Of a DNA stretch of 64,000 nt, positions 1 through 8,685 are shown piece after piece. Each line of letters opens with the position of its first letter. Positions within the stretch are counted from its first letter, which is position 1. The notes under the pieces are model-generated. The model did no database searches and had not been told where the DNA came from. It was given only the letters and a program-made list of their open reading frames with translations. The stretch is from Bacillota bacterium. Lineage in GTDB: Bacteria > Bacillota > Clostridia > Acetivibrionales > DSM-1351. The translations under genes and the position numbers were made by a program. The stretch spans positions 20,196 to 84,195 of the forward strand of contig JAEZKZ010000052.1 of NCBI GenBank assembly GCA_023415305.1, given 5' to 3'.

Positions 1-165
1 GGGCCTGCCCACGCCAGTGAGGTTATAGGTACTTATATGGTAAGTACCATATTCAAGGGAAATCAATATGGCTACGGCAGCGCCATGGCGATATTTGTCA
101 TACTGGAATGCTTTGTATTATCAATTCTGGTGGGCTTCCTGTTCCGGGAAAGAGAAGGTGAATAA
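1..165 (+). CDS. sugar ABC transporter permease, C-terminal fragment
   Basis: The frame open from base 1 to the TAA at 163-165 encodes the last 54 residues of a binding-protein-dependent sugar importer permease of the MalF/UgpA type. It starts GPAHASEVIGTYM, continues with a membrane segment rich in Phe, Val, Leu and Ile, and ends in a short charged tail (FREREGE). The stop lies two bases before the start of the partner permease, the usual MalF-MalG arrangement, so the two are almost certainly co-transcribed and form a heterodimeric channel. The substrate-binding protein would lie to the left of the window. The substrate cannot be read from this fragment. The glycosidases downstream make an oligosaccharide or glycoside plausible. 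Confidence 0.85.
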   Translation, partial: GPAHASEVIGTYMVSTIFKGNQYGYGSAMAIFVILECFVLSILVGFLFREREGE

Positions 166-167
166 AT

Positions 168-1022
168 ATGAGTAGAATTTCAGCAGTAAGGGGTTCAAAA
201 CATACAGTAGCAAATATACTGATGTATGCCGCCCTCATTTTGGTAGCATTTATACAGCTATTTCCATTATATTGGATGTTTACATTTTCACTAAAGAGTA
301 ACTCTGAAATTTTTGGTGGAAATCCTTTAGGACTTCCGAGACAATGGCTCTGGTCCAATTACAGCAATGCATTTCTGGGAGGCAATGTAGGAAATTACTT
401 TATTAACAGTGTCATTGTAACAGCCATAACTATATTATTAACGGTTATTATGTCTGTTATGGCTTCTTATGCCTTGACAAGAATGGTATTTAAAATCAGA
501 AAACAAATGAACTCCTTTTTTATTCTTGGGTTGACAGTACCGCTGCATTCAGCATTACTACCCATATTTATTATGCTAAGAAACTTAAAAATGGTTAATT
601 CCTATTGGGCTCTGATTATACCATATACGGCTTTTGCAATTCCAATGGCAATCCTGATATTTTCGGGCTTCATGTCATCCCTTCCCAGAGAACTTGAAGA
701 AGCAGCCTGTATAGACGGCTGCAGTATATACAGGATATTCTTCAGCATAATTCTGCCCTTAATGAAACCGGCCATTGCTACAGTAACCATATTTACTTTC
801 CTTCAGGCCTGGAATGAGTTGATGTTTGCAGTTGTTTTTATAAGCGATGTCAAGTATAAAACCTTGACTGTCGGTATTCAGTCGCTGGCCGGCCAATATA
901 CCACCGACTGGGGACCAATAGGTGCCGGATTGATGGTAGCAACCATTCCTACACTAATTATCTACGCATTTATGAGCAAAAAGGTTCAGGACAGTCTGGT
1001 AGTTGGCGCCGTTAAGGGGTAA
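168..1022 (+). CDS. carbohydrate ABC transporter permease (MalG/UgpE type)
   Basis: A 284-residue inner-membrane permease with six predicted membrane segments, the normal size for the family. The EAA loop that docks on the ATPase is clear: ELEEAACIDG followed by ILPLMKPAI near residues 174-205. It starts two bases after the stop of the first permease, with an AGAAGGTG ribosome-binding site inside the end of that gene. With the upstream permease it would form the pore of a sugar importer. No ATPase gene is in the window, so a shared MsmX-type ATPase is likely, as in many Firmicutes. The GH3 and GH30 enzymes that follow lack signal peptides, which fits intracellular hydrolysis of an imported oligosaccharide. 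The substrate is unknown. Confidence 0.9.
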   Translation: MSRISAVRGSKHTVANILMYAALILVAFIQLFPLYWMFTFSLKSNSEIFGGNPLGLPRQWLWSNYSNAFLGGNVGNYFINSVIVTAITILLTVIMSVMASYALTRMVFKIRKQMNSFFILGLTVPLHSALLPIFIMLRNLKMVNSYWALIIPYTAFAIPMAILIFSGFMSSLPRELEEAACIDGCSIYRIFFSIILPLMKPAIATVTIFTFLQAWNELMFAVVFISDVKYKTLTVGIQSLAGQYTTDWGPIGAGLMVATIPTLIIYAFMSKKVQDSLVVGAVKG

Positions 1023-1254
1023 AACGGATTACACAGCCTGTCGGGAAATTAATACAGACAGAGCACTATGTGAAAAATCTATTTCAAGAGTGTAATTTAT
1101 AATTAAATAAGTAACAAAATTATATTCAAATAATTCAACTTTACTGGTAAAATTATGTTAACAAACTGCAGGATATATTTAACGCAGTTATATTTTAAGA
1201 AATACTTGATGAGACTGTTGAAATATTTCCAAATACAATAATCAATCAGACTGT

Positions 1255-1360
1255 TTGTACGCGAGGACAACTTTGCTAAATGGGAAGCTCGGTAGAAGCG
1301 ATTGCTGAAAGCATCGGCTTCGTGAGCAACACATTTAGCTAAGTTAGTTCGGAAGTACAA
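1255..1360. repeat. palindromic MITE-like element, short copy
   Basis: Within the 412-base gap between the permease and the GH3 gene lies an imperfect palindrome of about 106 bp centred near 1307. The arms start TTGTAC and end GTACAA, share a GCTAAATG / CATTTAGC block, and close over GCTGAAAGC. The right arm (1319-1360) resembles the right arm of the larger palindrome at 21135-21347, sharing GCAACACATTT and a CGGAAG block in the same order. No transposase remnant is evident. The left part of the gap, 1023-1250, is AT-rich with nothing recognisable. An AAGGAGG ribosome-binding site for the GH3 gene follows the element. Confidence 0.6.
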
Positions 1361-1434
1361 TTGTGTAGTACATATTGTATTGATAAATCTTTCAAGAGAT
1401 CCGAAAAATATACCTTAAAAATAAGGAGGCAAAT

Positions 1435-3579
1435 ATGGAAGAAAAGCCAAAATACCTTGACAAAGCCCTTACTTTCAGAGAAAGAGCCATTGACCTTGTA
1501 TCCAGAATGACTCTGGAGGAGAAGGCCGCCCAGCTGAGATATGATGCTCAGGCTGTTGAAAGGCTTTGTGTACCAAGGTATAATTACTGGAATGAAGCAC
1601 TGCACGGAGTAGCAAGAGCTGGAGTAGCAACTGTATTTCCTCAGGCAATAGGCCTTGCCGCTATTTTTGACGATGAATATCTTGGTAAAATCGCTGATGT
1701 TATTGCAACGGAGGGAAGAGCCAAATATAATGAAAGTTCTAAAAAAGATGACCGTGACATTTATAAGGGAATAACCTTCTGGTCACCTAATGTAAATATA
1801 TTCAGAGATCCCAGATGGGGACGTGGACATGAAACCTATGGGGAAGACCCATACCTTACCTCGAGGCTTGGAGTAGCTTTCGTTAAGGGGCTTCAGGGGA
1901 GTGGAAAGCATATGAAGGCAGCTGCGTGTGCTAAACATTTTGCAGTCCACAGCGGACCTGAGGATGACAGGCATCACTTTGATGCTGTAGTCTCACAGCA
2001 GGATTTGTATGAAACCTATCTCCCGGCCTTTGAGGCACTTGTTAAGGAAGCCAATGTTGAAGCGGTTATGGGAGCCTATAACAGAACAAATGGAGAACCG
2101 TGTAACGGCAGCAAAACTCTATTAAAGGACATTCTCAGAGACAGTTGGGGTTTTGATGGACATGTTGTGTCGGACTGCTGGGCTATTAAGGATTTTCATG
2201 AAGGCCACGGAGTTACCAAAACTCCTACCGAATCTGTTGCACTGGCAATTAAGAGCGGCTGCGATCTTAACTGTGGAAACATGTATCTTTTGCTTCTTCT
2301 GGCTTTAAAAGAAGGGTTGATAACTGAAGAGGATATTGACCGTTCAGCTGTCAGAGTTTTAACTACCAGAATGAGGCTTGGTATGTTTGATGATGACTGT
2401 GAATATAACAACATTCCTTATGAGGTAAATGACAGCAAGGAACATAACGCATTGTCTCTTGATGCTTCTAAAAAATCAATGGTGCTTTTGAAGAATGATG
2501 GTCTGTTGCCTCTTGATTCTAAAAAAATTAAGAATATAGCAGTTATTGGGCCTAACGCAGCAAGTGATCTGGCATTAATAGCGAATTACAGCGGTACCCC
2601 TTCACACAGTATAACCCTTCTTGACGGAATAAGAAACAGAGTATCACCCGATACCAGAGTATGGTATGCGTTGGGAAGCCATCTCCATATGAACAGGGAA
2701 GAGGATTTGGCACTTCCGGGAGATAGAATCAAGGAAGCTGTTTCGGCAGCAGAACGCAGTGATGCGGTGGTATTGTGTCTGGGACTTGACGCTTCAATAG
2801 AAGGCGAACAGAACGACCAGGGTACCGTCATACTTGATGCAGGTGGCGACAAAGCTGATCTAAATCTTCCCGAATCACAGAGAAAGCTGCTGGACGCTAT
2901 TCTTGAAACCGGAAAGCCTGTAATTGTTGCAATGGTTTCGGGAAGTGCCCTTAGCATCGGCGATGCCGCTGAAAAGGCTTCTGCTATTATTCAGTGCTGG
3001 TACCCCGGTTCAAAAGGCGGTCAGGCTTTTGCCGAGCTTATTTTCGGAGATTATTCTCCGGCGGGAAGACTGCCTGTAACCTTCTATAAGTCAACCGAAG
3101 AACTGCCGGCATTTACTGACTATTCAATGGACAACAGAACTTATAAGTTCATGAAAGGAGAGGCTTTATATCCTTTCGGTTTTGGGTTGTCCTATACAAG
3201 CTTTGAGTATTCAAACCTGTCAGCATCAAGCTCAAGAATACAAAATTGCGACAGCATAGTCATAAGTGTTGATGTCAAGAATACCGGTACCCGGGATTCA
3301 GACGAGGTTGTACAGGTGTATATCAAGGATTTGAAAGCATCGGTTAGGGTTCCTCATCACAGTCTCTGCGGCTTTAAACGCATACATCTTAAGAGCGGAG
3401 AACATAAGACAGTTAATTTTGAAATCGACTCCAGAGCTATGACAATAGTAAATGAAGAAGGAAGAAGGTATGTGGAAAACGGAGACTTTACACTGTTTGT
3501 AGGCGGAAGCCAGCCTGATAGGGTCAGTGAAAGACTTCTCGGGAGAAAGCCGTTGGAACTGACATTTACGGTGGAATAA
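1435..3579 (+). CDS. glycoside hydrolase family 3 (beta-glucosidase/beta-xylosidase type)
   Basis: A 714-residue GH3 enzyme without a signal peptide, so cytosolic. The N-terminal catalytic barrel carries PRWGRGHETYGEDPYL near residue 124 and the VVSDCWAI motif, whose Asp247 is the expected nucleophile. The alpha/beta sandwich follows (VAMVSGSAL, PGSKGGQAFAE, AGRLPVTFY), then a C-terminal fibronectin-III-like domain from about residue 590 (QVYIKD to the end). Length and domain order match bacterial beta-glucosidases and xylosidases. The SDC form of the motif is common in the xylosidase-like branch, so beta-xylosidase or mixed activity is possible. AAGGAGG lies six bases before the ATG. Position behind a sugar importer suggests it cleaves imported oligosaccharides. 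Confidence 0.92.
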   Translation: MEEKPKYLDKALTFRERAIDLVSRMTLEEKAAQLRYDAQAVERLCVPRYNYWNEALHGVARAGVATVFPQAIGLAAIFDDEYLGKIADVIATEGRAKYNESSKKDDRDIYKGITFWSPNVNIFRDPRWGRGHETYGEDPYLTSRLGVAFVKGLQGSGKHMKAAACAKHFAVHSGPEDDRHHFDAVVSQQDLYETYLPAFEALVKEANVEAVMGAYNRTNGEPCNGSKTLLKDILRDSWGFDGHVVSDCWAIKDFHEGHGVTKTPTESVALAIKSGCDLNCGNMYLLLLLALKEGLITEEDIDRSAVRVLTTRMRLGMFDDDCEYNNIPYEVNDSKEHNALSLDASKKSMVLLKNDGLLPLDSKKIKNIAVIGPNAASDLALIANYSGTPSHSITLLDGIRNRVSPDTRVWYALGSHLHMNREEDLALPGDRIKEAVSAAERSDAVVLCLGLDASIEGEQNDQGTVILDAGGDKADLNLPESQRKLLDAILETGKPVIVAMVSGSALSIGDAAEKASAIIQCWYPGSKGGQAFAELIFGDYSPAGRLPVTFYKSTEELPAFTDYSMDNRTYKFMKGEALYPFGFGLSYTSFEYSNLSASSSRIQNCDSIVISVDVKNTGTRDSDEVVQVYIKDLKASVRVPHHSLCGFKRIHLKSGEHKTVNFEIDSRAMTIVNEEGRRYVENGDFTLFVGGSQPDRVSERLLGRKPLELTFTVE

Positions 3580-3620
3580 AGCTTATACCATAAATATGCC
3601 CGGGCATACTTCAACTGAGT

Positions 3621-3684
3621 ACAAACCCCGATTACCGGATGCATCCCTAAGCGTATCCGGTGGTCGGGGTTTGTAATAATTTTT
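3621..3684 (+). terminator. rho-independent terminator after GH3 gene
   Basis: A stem of about 21 bp (left arm 3621-3642, right arm 3652-3674) with one mismatch and a short loop, followed by an AT-rich tract containing a T run. It lies 42 bases after the GH3 stop and separates that gene from the GH30 gene. Confidence 0.8.
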
Positions 3685-3843
3685 GCAATAATTTATAATA
3701 ATTTACATGGGATTCACTTGTAAAAGTACAGATAAATAGAGAGGTTGCCAATTAACAGTGCAAATTAAAGATGCAAATTAAAGATTGGTGCTGCTGATAA
3801 AGCAGCAGAATGAAGAAAGATTGAAATGAAACAAAAATCATAT

Positions 3844-3917
3844 GGAGGGGGGACCGGGTCCATGCCAATTCGGCCATATGTGGCTTGAGCGAAATGTGGG
3901 GCATGGGCATATATATG
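3844..3917 (+). promoter_or_regulatory. hairpin element between ribosome-binding site and start codon (copy 1)
   Basis: GGAGG at 3844-3848 is followed by a foldable segment and then the ATG at 3915. The outer stem pairs 3858-3866 (GTCCATGCC) with 3900-3908 (GGCATGGGC), nine pairs with one G-U. An inner GCCA/TGGC hairpin lies inside. Exactly six bases (ATATAT) separate the stem from the ATG. The 3' block from GCGAAATG to the start codon is nearly identical in copies at 34029 and 43254. The inner hairpin differs from those copies while remaining able to pair. The ATG itself has no nearby Shine-Dalgarno sequence. No known riboswitch family was recognised. Upstream, 3685-3843 holds short direct repeats and a GCTGCT/AGCAGC hairpin but no gene. 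Confidence 0.6.
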
Positions 3918-5204
3918 AAAATATTTACATCTACAAGAGAAAAGCAGTGGTATCTATATGAGACTTCTGAAGGCCGGGAAAATACCACACTTGGTCTGGA
4001 CGGAACAATACATCAGGAGTGGGATGGCTTTGGAGGGTGCTTTAATGAACTGTCCCAAATTGCCTTGCTTACGGTTAGCCAATCGGAGCGTAATGAAATT
4101 TACGACTTATTGTTTTCCAAGGATTCTGACGGAGTACGCTTTGACTTTTGCCGTATTCCCATAGGTGCCAGCGATTATGCCGAAAGCTGGTATTCCCTTA
4201 ATGAGGTTGAAGGTGACTACGATATGAAGCACTTTTCAATAGAAAGAGACAGAAAATATCTTATACCATATATAAAGGAAGCCTTGAAACGAAATCCGGG
4301 AATGAAGTTCTTTGCCTCACCCTGGAGCCCTCCTACCTGGATGAAACATCCCAAAGCCTACAACTATGGCACACTTGTGTGGACAGAGAAAAATCTCAGA
4401 GCTTATGCACTATATTTTGTCAAATTTATTCAGGCATACGCTCAGGAGGGAATAAAGATATCTCAACTGCACATTCAAAACGAGCCTGTATCTTCGCAGA
4501 AGTTTCCGTCATGTATATGGACAGGTGAGCAATTTACAGAATTTATTGTAAAGTATTTGGGACCGGCTTTTAAAGATAATAATATAGATACCGCAATATG
4601 GCTGGGGACACTTAATTGTCCTGAAACTGATGAGAGAGCAGCTTATACCAGATACAACAATTATGCAAATCTGGTGCTTCACAATGAAGAAGCATATAAT
4701 TACATAGAAGGTGTTAGTTATCAATGGGCCGGAAAATATGCTGTTCAAATAACTCATGAGTGTTTCCCGGAAAAGAAGCTGCTACAGAGTGAAAATGAAT
4801 GCGGTGACGGTACAAATACCTGGGAATATGCGAAATATGTTTTCGAACTTTTTCGCCATTACATAACAAGCGGGGTTAACGCTTATGTTTACTGGAATAT
4901 GGTACTCCAGCCTAAAGGCAGAAGCACCTGGGGCTGGGAGCAGAATTCCATGATAACTGTTGATGGTAAAGCCAAACTTAATTATGAGTATTATATAATG
5001 AAGCACTTCTCAAGGTTTATTACTCCGGGAGCAAAACGGCTTGGAATAAAGGGACATTTTGCCGGCACTGCGGCGGCATTTAAGAATACGGACGGAACTG
5101 TAATACTTGTGGTGCAGAACCCGTTCGATACCGAGAAGACTTTTGTGTTTAACGGACGTTGCATAACGTTGCAGCCTGATTCAATAAATACAGTAATATT
5201 CTAG
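3915..5204 (+). CDS. glycoside hydrolase family 30 (glucosylceramidase-like fold)
   Basis: A GH30 enzyme of 429 residues from the ATG at 3915 (MKIFTSTREKQ). The general acid/base is Glu190 in HIQNEP and the nucleophile is Glu293 in QSENECGDG. The conserved GFGGCFNE near residue 35, SPWSPPTWMK near 137 and the C-terminal beta domain (VILVVQNPF) also support the family. There is no signal peptide, so it acts in the cytosol. An ATG at 3885 is in frame, but the extra residues (MSEMWGMGIY) only translate the hairpin element shared with copies elsewhere, so I reject that start. GH30 members cleave beta-glucosidic, beta-xylosidic or beta-1,6-glucan bonds, and the sequence alone does not decide which. 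It is followed 13 bases later by a second GH3 gene. Confidence 0.9.
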   Translation: MKIFTSTREKQWYLYETSEGRENTTLGLDGTIHQEWDGFGGCFNELSQIALLTVSQSERNEIYDLLFSKDSDGVRFDFCRIPIGASDYAESWYSLNEVEGDYDMKHFSIERDRKYLIPYIKEALKRNPGMKFFASPWSPPTWMKHPKAYNYGTLVWTEKNLRAYALYFVKFIQAYAQEGIKISQLHIQNEPVSSQKFPSCIWTGEQFTEFIVKYLGPAFKDNNIDTAIWLGTLNCPETDERAAYTRYNNYANLVLHNEEAYNYIEGVSYQWAGKYAVQITHECFPEKKLLQSENECGDGTNTWEYAKYVFELFRHYITSGVNAYVYWNMVLQPKGRSTWGWEQNSMITVDGKAKLNYEYYIMKHFSRFITPGAKRLGIKGHFAGTAAAFKNTDGTVILVVQNPFDTEKTFVFNGRCITLQPDSINTVIF

Positions 5205-5217
5205 CATGGAGGGATAG

Positions 5218-6621
5218 ATGCCAAATAACAGTGATAAAATAAAAAAAAGAGTAATTTTAATAATCGGACTATTATTTGCAGTTGTAGTAGTGTCGGTTGT
5301 AACACTGAACCTAATTTTTGGCATATCGGGTCTGCCGCCGTCAGCTCAGACCGGGTCGGTAAACGTTATGGGGCACACTACCTCTGCTGATATTAATAGC
5401 AGTATGGCAGGAGCGACTTCCACGACTAAAAATAGTACCGACAGTAATTCCGGACAAGACGCCCAAACCAGTGGTGCCCCGGGGAACAATCAACCCTCCC
5501 ATCTTGAAAATCAAGACAAAGCCGGAGAAGCATCAGAGACACTAAAGCTGCTAAAAAGCATGACACTTGAGGAAAAAGTCGGACAACTGGTTATTGTTGG
5601 TGTCGACGGTTATAACAACGATGAACACGCAGAGCTGCTTATTAAAAACTACCATGTCGGTGGATTTATATTGTTTAAAAAGAACATCCGGGATTCGGCA
5701 CAGTTGAGCAACCTGCTTAATTCACTTAAAGCTACAAATGCTTCGGCAAATAAGGTACCCGTTTTTCTGTCTGTTGACGAGGAAGGCGGCAGAGTGTCGA
5801 GACTTCCTGATGAATTTAGGGGAATCCCTTCTAATAAAGTAATAGGAAAGAAAGACGATAGTACCCTGTCTTACAAGGTTGGGACTATTTTAGGTAAAGA
5901 GCTGTACGCTTTTGGCTTTAATATGGACTTCGCACCTGTAATTGATATCAACAGCAATCCTAAAAACCCGGTAATAGGCGACAGGTCTTTCGGAACCACA
6001 CCGGACCTTGTAAGCAGGCTGGGAGTAGAGACTTTGAAAGGCATACAATCCCAAGGCATTATTTCTGTAGTCAAGCATTTTCCGGGGCATGGGGACACAT
6101 CTGTAGATTCCCATGTGGGACTTCCAAAAGTAGACCATGACCTTGAAAGACTAATGAGTTTTGAATTAGTGCCCTTTAAAGGGGCTATAGAAAATGGTGC
6201 CGACACCGTTATGATAGCCCATATACTCCTTCCGAAGCTGGATTCAAAGAACCCTGCTTCCTTTTCAAAGGCAGTGATAACAGACCTGCTTAGAACAAAA
6301 ATGAATTATAACGGTGTCGTTATTACAGATGACTTTACAATGGGAGCTATAACAAAAAATTTCAACATCGGTGCTGCGGCAGTAAAGTCGATACAGGCCG
6401 GCGGGGACATAGTATTAGTCTGCCATGGCTTTGATAAGCAGGAAACTGTTATAAAAGCGCTGCTTGAAGCTGCCCGTTCAGGACAGATCAGCGCTGAACG
6501 GCTTGAGGAAAGCGCTTACAGAGTTCTGGAGCTCAAGAGGAAGTATTCGCTGGCTGATTCGCCTTCCGGGGCTGTTGACCCAAAGAGTATAAATTCTGAA
6601 ATAGCCGGACTTTTTAAGTAA
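5218..6621 (+). CDS. exported NagZ-like GH3 beta-N-acetylhexosaminidase
   Basis: A 467-residue protein with an N-terminal membrane anchor (residues about 12-36) and a Ser/Thr/Asn-rich linker to about residue 105, so the catalytic domain lies outside the membrane. The single GH3 barrel has the NagZ signature KHFPGHGDTSVDSHVGLP near residue 285, which supplies the His general acid of NagZ enzymes. The nucleophile is Asp371 in VITDDFTMGA. The C-terminal alpha/beta sandwich of larger GH3 enzymes is absent, as is normal in NagZ. The likely role is removing N-acetylglucosamine from peptidoglycan fragments or chitooligosaccharides during wall turnover. GGAGG precedes the ATG. It follows the GH30 gene closely and probably shares its transcript, although the substrates differ. 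Confidence 0.88.
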   Translation: MPNNSDKIKKRVILIIGLLFAVVVVSVVTLNLIFGISGLPPSAQTGSVNVMGHTTSADINSSMAGATSTTKNSTDSNSGQDAQTSGAPGNNQPSHLENQDKAGEASETLKLLKSMTLEEKVGQLVIVGVDGYNNDEHAELLIKNYHVGGFILFKKNIRDSAQLSNLLNSLKATNASANKVPVFLSVDEEGGRVSRLPDEFRGIPSNKVIGKKDDSTLSYKVGTILGKELYAFGFNMDFAPVIDINSNPKNPVIGDRSFGTTPDLVSRLGVETLKGIQSQGIISVVKHFPGHGDTSVDSHVGLPKVDHDLERLMSFELVPFKGAIENGADTVMIAHILLPKLDSKNPASFSKAVITDLLRTKMNYNGVVITDDFTMGAITKNFNIGAAAVKSIQAGGDIVLVCHGFDKQETVIKALLEAARSGQISAERLEESAYRVLELKRKYSLADSPSGAVDPKSINSEIAGLFK

Positions 6622-6699
6622 ATAAGAAAAACTACCCATGCTCACTTCGACTTTCTATCCGTTTAGCGTGATAAATTATTATTAGACTAAATAAAATCC

Positions 6700-6728
6700 T
6701 TTTATTGTAAACCATCATCTGATATAAT
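6700..6728 (+). promoter_or_regulatory. possible promoter for symporter gene
   Basis: A perfect TATAAT (6723-6728) lies 17 bases after a weak TTTTAT -35 and about 60 bases before the symporter start. The rest of the 168-base gap shows no other structure I can support. Confidence 0.4.
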
Positions 6729-6789
6729 AGCTATGCTGTTTATCTTATGTATTCTTTTCAAATCCACACGTTATAAGGGAGGAAAGTAA

Positions 6790-8352
6790 ATGAGTGCCGA
6801 AACTACCAAAATATTTATAACCATGTGTACATATATGGTTTTTGTTATTGGTATAGGAGTTTATTTTGCAAAACGTGCAAATGAAAGCAGTGAAAACTAT
6901 TTTATCGGCGGAAGATCACTTGGCCCATGGGTGGCTGCTATGAGTGCCGAGGCATCGGATATGAGCGGCTGGCTTCTGATGGGTTTACCGGGAGTAGCTT
7001 ACTGGTTCGGGTTAAGTGATGCCATTTGGACAGCAATCGGTCTGGCAGCGGGTACGTACATCAATTGGTTGATTGTTGCAAAGCGACTTCGCAGATATTC
7101 TGCAATTGCCGGAGATTCTATAACAATTCCGGATTACTTCAGCAACAGATTTAAAGAAAAAAATAGCAAGGTAATAATGTCAATAGCCGCAGTGTTTATT
7201 CTTGTATTTTTTACTGTATACGCTGCCAGCTGTTTTGTTACCTGCGGTAAGCTGTTCAGCACCTTATTCGGTATCAAGTATCAGTACATGATGATTGCAG
7301 GAGCAATCTTCGTAATTGTTTATACATTTCTGGGAGGCTTCCTTGCTGAAAGTGTATCCGACTTTATGCAATCCATAGTAATGATTGTTGCCTTGGGTGC
7401 TATAGTTATTGTTGGAGTATCTGCAGCAGGCGGACCATCAGTTGTCTATCAGAATATTAAGGAAATACCGGGCTTCTTCGATTTCTTTGGTATAGCTCAG
7501 CCGGAAATGGCAGAGGGTGTTCAGAAGGTAACCGGTGGAAAACCTATTTTCGGTGATGCGGGTAAATATGGTTTCCTTACAATAATATCTACACTCTCTT
7601 GGGGACTGGGATATTTCGGTATGCCACAGGTTTTATTGAGATTTATGGCCATCAGAAAGTCCAGTGAATTAACTCAGTCAAGAAGAATTGCAACCACCTG
7701 GTGTCTTATCTCGCTTACTGCTGCTGTTGCCGTTGGGTTGATAGGAAGAAGTCTGTATCCTACAGAACTCCTTACTCAGGGTCAGGCAGAGAGCATTTTT
7801 ATAGTTATGTCGTCAAAGCTACTCCCTCCATTACTGGCAGGTTTAGCTATGGCAGGTATTCTTGCGGCAACCATAAGTTCATCTGATTCATATTTGCTTA
7901 TTGCTGCGTCAGCTTTCTCTAAGAATATATTCCAGGGAATTGTTAAAAAGGAAGCTACAGACAAGCAGGTTATGACAGTTACACGTATTACACTGCTTAC
8001 TATAGCCTTGTTTGGTGTAATCATAGCTCTTGATGAAAGTAGTGTTATCTTTAAAGTTGTATCCTTTGCTTGGGCTGGTTTTGGGGCAACCTTCGGACCT
8101 ATTATGCTGTTCTCTCTGTTCTGGAAGAGAGTCAACAGAGCGGGTGCTATTGCAGGTATGCTTGCAGGCGGTGGAATGGTATTCATATGGAAACTGCTGC
8201 TGAAACCACTTGGGGGAGTTTTTGGTATATATGAATTGTTCCCTGCATTTGTTATCTCCTGTATAGCTATTGTAGTAGTTTCACTTTTAACAAAGGCACC
8301 ATCTGAGGAGATGCAGAAGGAATTCGAACTGGCAAAAACTTATGAGTGCTAA
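6790..8352 (+). CDS. putP: sodium:solute symporter, proline permease (PutP) family
   Basis: A 520-residue integral membrane protein of the solute:sodium symporter family, about 13 membrane segments. PutP features include the N-terminal block SSENYFIGGRSLGPWVAAMS (residues 33-52) followed by SAEASDMSGWLLMGLPG, the repeat-related core, and a late ATISSSDSYLL stretch that contributes Ser residues to the sodium site. This SDMSGWLL form is typical of proline transporters. It would take up proline with Na+ for nutrition or osmoprotection. GGGAGG lies eight bases before the ATG. The gene stands alone between its own promoter and a terminator. Confidence 0.88.
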   Translation: MSAETTKIFITMCTYMVFVIGIGVYFAKRANESSENYFIGGRSLGPWVAAMSAEASDMSGWLLMGLPGVAYWFGLSDAIWTAIGLAAGTYINWLIVAKRLRRYSAIAGDSITIPDYFSNRFKEKNSKVIMSIAAVFILVFFTVYAASCFVTCGKLFSTLFGIKYQYMMIAGAIFVIVYTFLGGFLAESVSDFMQSIVMIVALGAIVIVGVSAAGGPSVVYQNIKEIPGFFDFFGIAQPEMAEGVQKVTGGKPIFGDAGKYGFLTIISTLSWGLGYFGMPQVLLRFMAIRKSSELTQSRRIATTWCLISLTAAVAVGLIGRSLYPTELLTQGQAESIFIVMSSKLLPPLLAGLAMAGILAATISSSDSYLLIAASAFSKNIFQGIVKKEATDKQVMTVTRITLLTIALFGVIIALDESSVIFKVVSFAWAGFGATFGPIMLFSLFWKRVNRAGAIAGMLAGGGMVFIWKLLLKPLGGVFGIYELFPAFVISCIAIVVVSLLTKAPSEEMQKEFELAKTYEC

Positions 8353-8403
8353 AATATGCTAATTTAAGTTAGAAATCGTATGTGAATAGATGGTAACAAA
8401 CAA

Positions 8404-8446
8404 AAGGCAGGTTCCTGAAGCTAAAGCTGTGGGACCTGCTTTTTGT
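8404..8446 (+). terminator. terminator after putP
   Basis: GCAGGTTCC (8407-8415) pairs with GGGACCTGC (8431-8439) across a loop with its own AGCTAAAGCT pairing, followed by TTTTTGTTTTG. It lies about 55 bases after the putP stop. Confidence 0.85.
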
Positions 8447-8577
8447 TTTGTTATAATGCAGAATCAACTCAATACTGTAAAAATAGCAAAAAAGTCGAGA
8501 CGGTATACCTTTTATTGAGAGAAACCAGAGGAAAGAATTTATAAAACGATTCAGTAATATTTTTTGAGGGGTACTTT

Positions 8578-8685
8578 TTGGAAAATAATCTGACTGACTA
8601 TTGGATAGATAAAATCCCCCTGTTTATGAAGTTCAGAGATTACTTACTGTACATGGTATCTATAGCTCATCTTGATATTTGTTAA
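8578..8685 (+). CDS. possible 35-residue small protein, TTG start
   Basis: A short frame beginning TTG at 8578, with GAGGGG eight bases upstream, encodes ENNLTDYWIDKIPLFMKFRD and continues to a stop at 8683-8685. It is aromatic-rich and overlaps the 3' end of the convergent hydrolase gene by 26 bases. I recognise no family. It could be a true small peptide, a remnant of a lost gene, or chance. The rest of 8447-8577 shows nothing else. Support rests only on the ribosome-binding site, so confidence is low. Confidence 0.2.
   Translation: MENNLTDYWIDKIPLFMKFRDYLLYMVSIAHLDIC

Noticed and set aside
1103..1605. Two minus-strand open frames before and inside the GH3 gene
   Set aside because: The first covers AT-rich DNA and the palindromic element, and the second overlaps the start of a clear gene; neither has a ribosome-binding site.
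3885..3914. N-terminal extension of the GH30 protein from an upstream in-frame ATG
   Set aside because: The residues translate the hairpin element shared with two other loci, and copy 3 is frameshifted; the ATG at 3915 is the better start.
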